From Dipteris shenzhenensis (taxonomy: Eukaryota > Polypodiophyta > Polypodiopsida > Gleicheniales), in NCBI GenBank assembly GCA_047967505.1, contig CM106541.1: a DNA stretch of 64,000 nt. One strand, given 5' to 3'. The number at the start of each line of letters is the position of its first letter. Position 1 is the stretch's first letter. Below are positions 43,713 to 53,212 of this stretch, piece by piece. The notes beneath the pieces were generated by a model, which worked only from the letters and a program-made list of their open reading frames with translations, searched no databases and was not told the origin of the DNA. The position numbers and the translations under genes are program-made.

Positions 43713-46700
43713 TTATCCGATCAAGTACTCATCAGATGGACACACCAAGTTATCCTTTGCATGGTCGGTCGAGCATTAAATACTATTTTTGCTCTAGTGT
43801 CATGCACATCCATAAAAAACACACTACTAGGTATGTTATCCAATCAAGCACTTATGGGATGGGCATGCCACTTTGCATGTAAGTCAATTCCACCTAGTTG
43901 AAGGTGTGTGCAAAGTATTGTGCCCATCGTATATGCTTTGCATTGTCGATCAAGCATAAAACACCGTTTTTGCCTTAGTGTCATGCACAACCATGAAAAA
44001 ACACGGTCCTAAGTGTGTTAATCAAACAAATACTTATCGGATGGAGGCTCCAGTTTGCACGCAAGTCCATTTCAACTAGGTTGAGATGCATACAAAGTAT
44101 TGTCACCATCCGATATGCTCTGCATGGTCAATTACGCATTATACAACATTTTTCCCGTAGTGATATGCACATCCACAAAAAAACACGCCCTTAGGTATGT
44201 TATCTAACCAAGTAGTTATCGAATGGGTGTGCCTCTTTAAGAACATTTCAATACCACCTAGGTTAAGGCGTAGGAAAAGTATTGTGCCCATTGGATATGC
44301 TTTGCATGGTCGATCGAGCATTAAATACCATTTTTGCCTTAGTGTCATGCACATCCGTAAAAAAACACACTGCTAGGTGTGTTATCCGATCAAGTACTTA
44401 TGCGATGGGAATGCCACTTTGCATGTAAGTCAATTTTACCTAGTTGAAGGTGTGTGCAAGGTATTGTGCCCATCGGATATGCTTTGCATTGTCGATCAAG
44501 CATAAAACACCGTTTTTGCCTTAGTGTCATGCACAACCATATAAAAACACAGCCGTAGGTGTGTTATTCAAACAAGTACCTATCGGATGGGGGCTCCACT
44601 TTGCAGGTGAGTCCGTTTCAACTACTTTGAGGTGTGTGCAAAGTATTGTCACCATCCGATATGCTTTGCATGGTCGATCACGCATTATACACCAATTTCC
44701 CAAGTGATATGCACATGCGCAAAAAAACATGCCTTTAGGTGAGTCATCTGACCAAGTACTTATCGGATGGGTGTGCCTCTTTGAGAACATTCCAATACCA
44801 CCTAGGTTTAGGTATAAAAAAAGTGTTGTGCCCAGCGAATATCCTTTGTATGATCGATCGAGCAATAAATACTATTTTTGCTCTAGTGTCATGCACATCC
44901 GTAAAAAAACACGCTGCTAGGTATGTTATCCGATCAAGAAATTATGGGATGGGAGTGCCACTTTTCATGCAAGTCAGTTCCACCTATTTGAAGGTGTGTG
45001 CAAAGTATTGTGTCCATCGGATATACTTTGCATTATTGATCAAGCATAAAACAACGTTTTTGCCTTAGTGTCATGCACAACCATATTAAAACACGGCCGT
45101 AGGTGTGTTATTCAAACAAGTACTTATCAGATGGGGGCTCCACTTTGCACGCAAGTCCATTTCAACTACTTTGAGGTGCGCACAAAGTATTATCACCATC
45201 AGATATGATTTGCATGGTCAATCACGCATTATACACCGTTTTTTCCCTAGTGATATGCACATCCGCAAAAAAACACGCCCTTAGGTGAGTTATCTGACCA
45301 AGTACTTATCAGATGGGTGTGCCTCTTTGAGAACATTTCAATACCACCTAGGTTGCGGTGTAGGAAAAGTATTGTGTCCATCGAATATCCTTTGCATGGT
45401 CCATCGAGCATTAAATACTATTTTTACTCTAGTGTCATGCACATCCATTAAAAAAACACGCTGCTAGGTATGTTATCTGATCAAGCACTTATGGGATGGG
45501 TGTGCCACTTTGCATGTAAGTCAATTACACCTAGCTAAAGGTGTGTGCAAAGTATTGTGCCCATCGGATATGCTTTGCATTGTCAATCAAGCATAAAACA
45601 CCGTTTTTGCCTTAGTGTCATGCACAACCATGAAAAAACACGGTCCTAAGTGTGTTAATCAAACAAGTACTTATTGGATGGGGGCTCCAGTTTGCACGCA
45701 AGTCTATTTCAACTAGGTTGAGATGTGTGCAAAGTATTGTCACCATAGGATATGCTCTGCATGGTCGATTACGCATTATACAATGTTTTTCCCGTAGTGA
45801 TATGCACATCCGTAAAAAAACACGCCCTTAGGTATGTTATTTGACCAAGTACTTATCGGATGGGTGTGCCTCTTTGAGAACATTTCAATACCACTTAGGT
45901 TAAGGCATAGGAAAAGTATTATGCCCATCGGATATCCTTTGCATGGTCGATCGAGTAGTAAATACCATTTTTGCCTTAGTGTCATGCACATCTGTAAAAA
46001 AACATGCTGCTAGGTGTGTTATCTGATCAAGTACTTATGCGATGGGAATGACACTTTGCATGTAAGTTAATTCCGCCTATTTGAAGGTGTGTGCAAGGTA
46101 TTGTGCCCATCGGATATGCTTTGCATTGTCGATCAAGCATAAAACACCATTTTTGCCTTAATGTCATGCACAACCATATAAAAACACGGCTATGGGTGTG
46201 TTATTCAAACAAGTACTTACCAGATGGCGGCTCCACTTTGAACACAAGTCTATTTTAACTACGTTGATGTGCGTGCAAAGTATGGTTACCATCGAATATA
46301 ATTTGCATGGTCAATCACGCATTATATACCATTTTTTCTCTAGTGATATGCACATCTGCAAAAAAACATGCCCTTAGGTGTGTTATCTGACCAAGTACTT
46401 ATCGGATGGGTGTGCCTCTTTGAGAAAATTTCAATACCACCTAGGTTTCGGTGTAGGAAAAGTGTTGTGCCCATCGGATATCCTTTACATGGTCGATCGA
46501 GCATTAAATACTATTTTTGCTCTAGTGTCATGCACATCCGTAAAAAAACACGCTACTAGGTATATTATCCGATCAAGCACTTATGGGATGGGCATGCCAC
46601 TTTGCATGTAAGTCAATTCCACCTAGTTTAAGGTGTGTGCAAAGTATTGTGCCCATCGGATATGCTTTGCATGGCTGATCAAGCATAAAACACCGTTTTT

Positions 46701-47575
46701 TCCTTAGTGTCAAGCACATTTGTAAAAAAACACGGTCCTAGGTGTGGTATCGGATCAAGTACTTATCTAACCGACACACCACTTTTCATGCAACTCAATA
46801 ACACCTAGTTTGAGGTGGGTGCAAAGTATTGTGCCCATTGGATGTACTTTTCATGATATATCACATATTAAACTCCGTTTGTGCCTCAATGTCATGCACA
46901 ACCATAAAAAAACACGCTTTTAGGTGTGTTATCCAACCAACTACTTATCAGATGGGTGTACCACTTTGCATACAATGCAATACCACAATTTTTGAGACTC
47001 ATGCAAAGTATTGTACCCATCGGATATGATTTGCATTGTCGAACAAGCATTAAACACTATTTTTGCCTTAGTGTCATGCACAACCGTCAAAAAACGCGGT
47101 CCTAGATGTGTTATTCGACTAAGTACTTATGGGATGGGAACACCACTTTTCATGTAAGTCAATAATACCTAGGTTGAGATGTGTGCAAAGTATTGTGATG
47201 ATCACATATGTGTTCCATTATCAATTAAGCATAAATCAGCGTTTTTGGCCTTGGTGTCATGTACAACCGTCAAAAAACACGATCCTAGGTGTATTTTTCA
47301 AACAAGTACTTATCGTATGGGGATGCCACTTTGCACACAAGTCAATACTACCTAGTTTGAGGAACTTGCAAAGTCTTGTGTCCATTGGATATGCTTTGCA
47401 TAGTCGATCGCACATTATACACCATTTTGTTCCTAGTGTTATGCACAATCGTCATAAAATACATTTGGAGGTGTGTTATCCGAACAAGTACTTATGGGAT
47501 GGGTGCACCACTTTCTATGCAAGTCAATACGACCTAGGTTGAGGCATGTACAAAGTTTTGTGCCCATCGAAGAAA
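43713..47575. repeat. 182-bp satellite array with higher-order organisation
   Basis: Twenty-two units, 20 of them full length. Start points counted from the TTATC phase are 43713 (partial), 43836, 44018, 44200, 44382, 44564, 44744, 44926, 45108, 45290, 45473, 45655, 45837, 46019, 46201, 46383, 46565, 46747, 46929, 47111, 47293 and 47476 (partial). Spacing is almost always 182 bp. Conserved core: TGCAAAGTATTGTGCCCATC and TAGTGTCATGCACA. Up to about 46565 monomers follow a C-A-B order (546-bp trimer) with subtype alternation of about 1,637 bp. The last units are less ordered. Short open frames recur in one phase but are shadows of the repeat. Confidence 0.97.
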
Positions 47576-48370
47576 TGTAGATGCCATAATATTATTAGAA
47601 AATTCTCGGTATGTGTATATGTGTGTATGTGTGGATAACAATTTTGATACAACAAAGTAAACACCTAGTGCACAAATTATGCACTTCATACCTTGAGTAA
47701 ATAAGCTTGTTGATGAGGATAAATATGCCCTTGAATAAAAGCACAGTTGTTGTATGACCACAATAGGATCGCTTTGACACCTGTGATTTTGCCCACATGT
47801 AAGTTTGCAAATAGTATAAAAAATCATATAATAATATATTAATAGTTTGCAAATGTGTATAGCAAGTGAGTAATGGGAAGTGGAAGTGGGAGTGAGGAGG
47901 GAGGAATGGAATGGGAGAGGGAAGTAATAGGGGTGTATGATAATAAGTATAAAAAATAGTATAATAATATATTAATAGTTTTCAAATGGCAAGTGAGTAA
48001 TGGGAAGTGGAAGTGAGAGTGGGCAAGGAAGAATGAAATGGGAGAGGGGAAGGTAATAGGGGAGTAGGATAATAAGGGAGTGAAATGAGTAAGGGGAGTT
48101 AATAGGGGATGAAAAAGAGGAGGGTAAGATGGGGAAATATGGGATTTTGGGAAATGGGAGGAGTATGGGACCTGGTGGAAATGTGGGATGGGAGTGGTAG
48201 CAATGGGGGAGGAAGAGAAATGGATGGGGGGAGGGCTAATGGAAGATTGGGATGAGGGATGGGGGTCCAATGGGAGAGGGAGAGTAATGGGAGCCAATGG
48301 GAGAGGGGATAAATGAAAAGCCAATAGGAGAGAGGGGAGGAATGGAAAGCCAATAGGAGAGGAGGAGGAA
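47576..48370. repeat. Purine-rich degenerate repeat region
   Basis: From about 47870 the plus strand is strongly G/A-rich with recurring GGGAAGTGGAAGTGAGAGTG, GGGAGAGG and AATGGGAG units. Two stretches (47925-47985 and 47855-47870) repeat the phrase ATATTAATAGTTTGCAAATG. No coding sequence is supported. Confidence 0.7.
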
Positions 48371-48383
48371 AACCTAATTTTTC

Positions 48384-48516
48384 TTATATATAGTCTTCCT
48401 TCTTCATTCATTCTCCCCTCATTTCATTCATTGAAGCAAGAAAGCAAGGACGATCAAGAAAGCAAGGAAGGAAGAGCAAGAAAGCAAGAAAGAGCAAACT
48501 TACAAACTTTTTCCAG
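48384..48516 (+). promoter_or_regulatory. Putative promoter and leader exon, module 1
   Basis: CTTATATATA (about 48383-48392) is a TATA-type box. Downstream TTCATTCATTCTC, a CTCATTTCATTCATTGAAGC stretch and an A/G-rich leader end in TTTTTCCAG just before GTACTTG at 48517, a splice donor. The layout and sequence are repeated at 50081-50193. Confidence 0.5.
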
Positions 48517-48559
48517 GTACTTGTAAATTTTTTTGATTAATTCTTTAACTTGATTTTTT

Positions 48560-49645
48560 TTTTAAAATTTGAAGAGAGAGGAACTAGAGGGGAGGATAAG
48601 GAGAGGATGGAGGGGGGGCAGGGGAGGGAGAGGCGGGGGTGGGGTGGAGGGGGGGAGGGGGGGGCAGAGGAGCCGGGTAGGGAGGGGGGGGAGGGAGGGG
48701 CGGGGACGAGGACGGGGTCGAGGGAGGGAGGGAGGGAGGGGGGGGGTTCTGGGGGGTCCAAGGAGGTAGGGAGGGGGGGAGGGAGGGGCGGGGCCGAGGC
48801 GGGGTCGAGAGGGAGGGAGGGAGGGAGGGGGGGTTTTCTGGCGGCTGCAGCCGCTAGGTCCCCTGGGGGAGGGGAGGGAAGGGGTGGGGTGGTCGAGGGA
48901 GGGAGGGAGGGGGGAGGGAGCGAAGCGGGGGCTGGGTCGAGGGAGGGAAGGGGAGGGGTCTGGCGGCCGTGGCTGCCTGACCCCTTGAGGGGGGAGGGGA
49001 GGGAATGGGGGGGGAGGGGAGGGGAGGGAATGGGGGGGGGAGGGGAGGGGGGAGGGAGGGAGGGTCTGGCGGCCACAGCCGCCAGACCTGCCCCCCACCC
49101 CTCGACCCGCCCCCCCGAGGGGGGAGGGGTGGGGGGCAGGTCTGGCAGCCACGCTTGCCAGACCCCTTGAGGGGGGAGGGGAGGGGAGGGAGGGGGGCCG
49201 CAGTCGCCAGACCCCTTGAGGGGGGAGGGGAGGGGAGGGGGCAAGGGTAGGTCTGGCGACCGCAGCCACCAAACCCCTTGGGGGGGGAGGGGAGGGAGCG
49301 GGGGCGGGTTTGGGGGCCACGAGGGAGGGGCCGCCAGACCTGCCCCCCCTCCCTCCCCTCCCCTCCCCCCTCAAGGGGTTCCCCCCCCCGCCCCCCCTCC
49401 CTCGCAGCCGCCAGACCCGCACCCCCCCTCCCTCCCCTCCCCCCTCAAGGGGTCTAGCAGCCGCCAGACCTGCCCCCCCTCCCTCCCGTCTTCCCCCCCT
49501 CCCTCCCGTCTCCCCTCAAGGGGTCTGGCGGCTGCAGCCGCCAGACCCGCCCCCCACCCCTCCCCCCTCAAGACCCGCCCCCCACCCCTCCCTCCTCAAG
49601 GGGTCTGGTGGCCGTGGCGGCCACGGCCACCAGACCCCTTGACAG
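48560..49645. repeat. G-rich palindromic block with inverted GC skew
   Basis: To about 49325 the plus strand is G-rich (GGGGAGGGGAGGG runs); from there to 49620 it is C-rich. The block is punctuated by CTTGAGGGG or its inverse CCCCTCAAG and by palindromes of the GGTCTGGCGGC type. A perfect 28-bp palindrome spans 49521-49548 and a hairpin with 22-bp arms spans 49597-49641 (one-base centre). Large glycine- or proline-rich frames here are composition artefacts. Confidence 0.9.
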
Positions 49646-49649
49646 AAGG

Positions 49650-49770
49650 AGAGAGAGGGGAGAGGAGGAAGGGGAGAGAGAGAGAGAGTGAGGGGAGGGA
49701 GAGAGAAAGAGAGAGAGAGAGAGAGTGAGGGGGGAAGGTATGGGAGAGAGAGAGAGGGAGGGAGAGACAA
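49650..49770. repeat. (GA)n-rich microsatellite
   Basis: GAGAGA runs interrupted by AGGGG. Confidence 0.85.
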
Positions 49771-49850
49771 GAATGAAAGGGACTTACGAGAAGAAAGTAT
49801 CAAGAAGAATGTTGAACACAAATTTGAATTCTTACAACTAAGAGTAGAAC

Positions 49851-49985
49851 TATCACGAGCAAGAGTGACAAATAAGATTCTTGCTCAAATAAGATTTGAC
49901 TTACTATCACGAGCAAGAGCGACAAATAAGATTTGACTTACTATCACGAGCAAGAGCGACAAATAAGATTTGACTTACGAGAAGA
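49851..49985. repeat. 37-bp tandem repeat
   Basis: TATCACGAGCAAGAGCGACA units start at 49851, 49905 and 49942; the last two are spaced exactly 37 bp. The first unit carries a 17-bp insertion. A related phrase, GACTTACGAGAAGAA, flanks the array on both sides (49783 and 49972 on). Confidence 0.88.
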
Positions 49986-50080
49986 ATGAAAGGGACTTAC
50001 GAGAAGAAAGTATAAGAAGAATGTCCCTCTCTTTTTTGAAAATTCAAATTTATGCGTGGGAGGAGTGGGCTAGTTTTTCT

Positions 50081-50193
50081 TATATATACTCTTCTTTCCA
50101 TTCATTCATTCTCAGTCTCTCCTCATTTCATTGAAGCAACCAAGAGCTGAAGAGAAAGGATAAGCAGAGCCTTACTTTTTTCACTTTTTCCAG
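50081..50193 (+). promoter_or_regulatory. Putative promoter and leader exon, module 2 (upstream of Ulp1-like gene)
   Basis: TATATATACTC at 50081, CATTCATTCATTCTC, CTCATTTCATTGAAGC and a leader ending TTTTTCCAG before GTACTTG (donor at 50194). Clearly homologous to module 1. Splicing across the GA-rich tract would join it to the exon with the ATG at 50947. Confidence 0.55.
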
Positions 50194-50479
50194 GTACTTG
50201 CATTCTTTTTCATTCGTCTTGTAATTCTTTTTCTTTACTTACAATTCTTTTTCAATTAGTTTCTTGTCAAAGTTTTTGAGTTCTATTTCTTAAAATTCAT
50301 CTTGTAATTCTTTTTCTTTACTCACAATTCTTTTTCTATTAGTTTATTGTTAAAGTTTTTGAGGAGGAGGGTTTTTTAGAAGGCATTACAATTCTTTTAA
50401 AATTAGTTTCTTATTTGAGTTTTTGAGTTCTATTTTAATTAGTTTCTTATTTATATTTGAGTTTGTAAATTTGAGAAAT

Positions 50480-50935
50480 GAGAGAGAATAGGGAGGGAGA
50501 GAAAGAGAGAGGAGAGAGGGAAAGAGAGAAATTAAGAGAGAGAAGAGGGGCTCTTGGCAGCTGTGGCCGCCAAAGGGAGAGAGAGAATAGAAATGAGAGA
50601 GAGAATGAGAAATGAGAGGAGTAGGGAGGGAGAGAAAGAGAGAGAGCAGAGAGGGAGAGAGAGAGAGAGATTCACAAAGAGAAGAGGGGCTCCTTAAATG
50701 AGAGAGAAGAGTAGGGAGGGAAAGAAAGAGAGAGGAGAGAGGGGGAGAGAGATTAAGAGAGAGAAGAGGGTCTCCTGGTGGCCGTGCATGCTTGAGGGAG
50801 GGAGTAGGGAGAGAGAGGGAGAGAGAGAGAAAGAGAGAGAGGGAGAGAGAGAGAAAGAGAGAGAGAGGGAAAGAGAGAGAGGGAGAGAGAGAGAAAGAGA
50901 GAGAGGGAGAAAGAGGGAGAGAGAGAGATGTTTAA
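50480..50935. repeat. GA-rich block in putative 5' intron
   Basis: GAGAGA/GGGAGG sequence with three spaced copies of a G(G)GGCTC(C/T)T... phrase (50546, 50686, 50768), two carrying G(C/G)TGGCCG. Serine/leucine or arginine/glutamate frames here are artefacts. Confidence 0.85.
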
Positions 50936-50946
50936 GAGAATGAAAC

Positions 50947-51670
50947 ATGGCGAGAGGAGAGAGGAAAATAGAGAAATTAAGAGAGCAAATAGATGATAAT
51001 GGCTCAGAGGAGTGCGAAATGAATGCCGTCAAAGAGTCAAAGGGAATAGAAGACCTCAACTCTACAAACATGGCTTCATTAGAAGAATTGGGAAGCTCTT
51101 TTAATGTTAGGGTTATGATTCAACATAGACCTCAGTATCTTGAATTTGGGGGAGAGGAGATTTCAATCCTCTCTAGAGCTTCAAATGAGGTCAATAACAA
51201 CATTATGATGGCCATTCTCAGGTTTGATACAAACTTTTTCTCTGCTTGATAATTCAATATTTTGATTAAATCTAATAAGCTAATATTCATTTATTTGTTG
51301 GTGCAGTATAGTTATCTCACGATTTGGTCTCACGATTTGGTAGAGCTGTACAAAACCGTGTGTATATGTTGGATTCCCTCCTTTCTTCTATACTTAGCAA
51401 TAGCAGAAAGATGATAGACGATGTTTATAAATGGTTAGAGCCTTTACATTTACATGGCATGCGAGTCCTATTTATGGCATATCAGGAGATGTAAATATCA
51501 TGGCAACCTTTATTTTCATCTTATACTGGCAACATTGTGTTAAATAATAAGGGTTCTTAATTTATATTCATGTAGGGAACATTGGAGTCTGGTGGTTTGG
51601 GACCTTGAAGACAACTATTGTTGGTTTGTTAACTCGATTGCAGGCTTCCATGGCTTAGTGCAAACGTAAG
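50947..51670 (+). pseudogene. Ulp1-like (C48) cysteine protease gene, broken
   Basis: Exon 1 starts M-A-R-G-E-R-K-I-E-K-L and ends ATTCTCAG before GT at 51221. Exon 2 follows TTGGTGCAG (51306) and encodes VQNRVYMLDSLLSSIL, KMIDDVYKWLEPLHLHGMR and LFMAYQEM up to GTAAAT near 51492. Exon 3 begins after TTCATGTAG and reads EHWSLVVWDLEDNYCWFVNS, then IAGFHGLVQ to GTAAGT. The HWSLVVWD block is the His...Asp part of Ulp1/SUMO-protease-like domains, which are common cargo in plant transposons. The catalytic Cys exon is not found. A 13-bp tandem duplication at 51315-51340 shifts exon 2. Exon limits are my inference. Confidence 0.6.
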
Positions 51671-51756
51671 TATTCTATTAATATGTTGTTACTTCTATAT
51701 TATGTACCTTATGTAATAGACACACTAAGTTTTTTTAATATGTCATGATGAGCAGG

Positions 51757-52290
51757 TCCTAGTAACTTGTATTCTTCTATCCTAGTTCTTCCATAAGCAC
51801 TCTCTTCTTTCATCCATCCTAGTGCTTCTCATTAACTTGTATTCTTCCATCCTATTCCTTCCACAAAACACTCTCTTCTTTCTTCCATCGTAGTCCATCT
51901 CCCTTCACTTAAAGTACAGCATTCCCAATGCTCTGCAAAAATTCTTTCAGTTGGACAATCTCCACTCACTTAAAGTAAAGCATTACCAATGCTTCTCTCA
52001 CTTTATTCCGACCCTTATCATAGTGAAGACATTGTGCACAAACACTCTCTTATTTCTTACATCCTAGTCCTTCTCAGTAACTTGTATTCTTCTATCCTAG
52101 TCCTTCCACAAACACTCTCTTTTTTCATCCATCCTAGTAACTTGTATTCTTCTATCCTAGTTCTTCCACAAACACTCTCTTCTTTCATCCATCCTAGTGC
52201 TTCTCATTAACTTGTATTCTTCCATCCTAGTCCTTCCACAAACACTCTCTTCTTTCTTCCATCGTAGTCCATCTCCCTTTCTTTATCATC
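51757..52290. repeat. Tandem repeat of CTTGTATTCTTCTATCC units
   Basis: About five imperfect units of 55-70 bp (AACTTGTATTCTT, ATCCTAGT, CCACAAACACTCTCTTC, TTCATCCAT), interrupted by a duplicated ACTTAAAGTA..AGCATT phrase at 51906 and 51967. It precedes the next small gene. Confidence 0.85.
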
Positions 52291-52299
52291 TACCCACCC

Positions 52300-52752
52300 A
52301 TGGATGTCCTTGGCATTGTCGAAGACATGGAGTTTGGAATTAACAGTCTCAAAGAATGGATTGCTGACCAAGGAGCACAGAGAGAGGCCAGAATTCGACA
52401 AGGTTCTCCTTTAACACACATGGAGAGAGAGGAATTTGATGCACAAAGGCATGCAGAGAGGGAGGAGACTCTCAAGATAGTAGAGAGTGAACGACTTTTA
52501 AGACATATGATAAAAGCATGACAAGATCTCTTAGACTTCTTAAGTAACCTTTGTTATCGTAGCTCTCGTCATGGGCGTTTTGATGCGGATGCTGAGAGAA
52601 CAATAAGAGCCTCACAGAGAAATTATAAAGAAACAATTTGTGATTGCTTAAATTTCTTCTTTGCATGTAATTATGTTGAGGATACAGTTGTGGAGGCAGT
52701 GAAAGATTGGGTTATTGAGAAGATAAGAGAGACCAATGATGAGATCTTCTAG
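52300..52752 (+). pseudogene. Small helical protein of unknown function, one in-frame stop
   Basis: M-D-V-L-G-I-V-E-D-M opens a frame of 151 codons ended by TAG at 52750-52752. It is interrupted once by a TGA at 52519-52521, which fits CGA-to-TGA. The first part is charged and probably helical (REARIRQGS, MEREEFDAQRHAEREET). The second contains FLSNLCYRSSRHGRFDADAE, CDCLNFFFACNYVEDT and VKDWVIEKIRETNDEIF. I do not recognise the family. It lies between the Ulp1-like gene and the second TNP2 copy, so it may be transposon cargo. Confidence 0.45.
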
Positions 52753-52870
52753 ACTTTGGGTGATTAAGAAGATAAGAGAGACTGTATTAAGGCGTTTTTT
52801 GACACCATATGGCTTTGAGTTATATGATCTACTTCGTGTACAAATGTGATGTGCTCTTTTTGAAATGTAC

Positions 52871-53110
52871 TCTAGTTTTAATAACATGTCACGCCATTTT
52901 TTCTAATTTGATTTTTTAAAATCTTACTTTTTGTCTCTAGTTTTAATAACATGTCACGCCATTTTTTCTAATTTGATTTTTTAAAATCTTACTTTTTGTC
53001 TCTTTTAACAATGTGATGTCCTCTATTTTTAATGTACTCTAGTTTTAATAACATCTCATGTCATTTTTTCTAATTTGATTTTTTAAAATCTTCCTTTTTG
53101 ACTCAATGTT
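52871..53110. repeat. 65-bp AT-rich tandem repeat
   Basis: TCTAGTTTTAATAACAT starts at 52871, 52936 and 53038; the first two copies are spaced 65 bp and end TTAAAATCTTACTTTTTG. Confidence 0.88.
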
Positions 53111-53212
53111 TTGTTTTATAAGAGCCTCTTTTTTTTAAATTTTTTATCCAAAATTATCTCACAAAATGAATTTGGATAGTGCACAAGTCCAAAATTAATG
53201 AAATAGGTGTTC

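Noticed and set aside
44139-45991. Recurrent ~70-residue frames starting M-C-M-T-L-R-Q-K-W in the satellite
   Set aside because: They recur once per B-type monomer because the DNA is repeated; frames are not conserved between monomers and show no coding signature.
48537-49728. Large open frames encoding proline-rich (minus) or glycine/arginine-rich (plus) proteins
   Set aside because: They arise from G-run and C-run composition; no start context, domain or codon variation supports them, and they overlap each other in several frames.
50694-51071. Ser/Leu-repeat or Arg/Glu-repeat proteins over the GA-rich tract
   Set aside because: Pure microsatellite translation.
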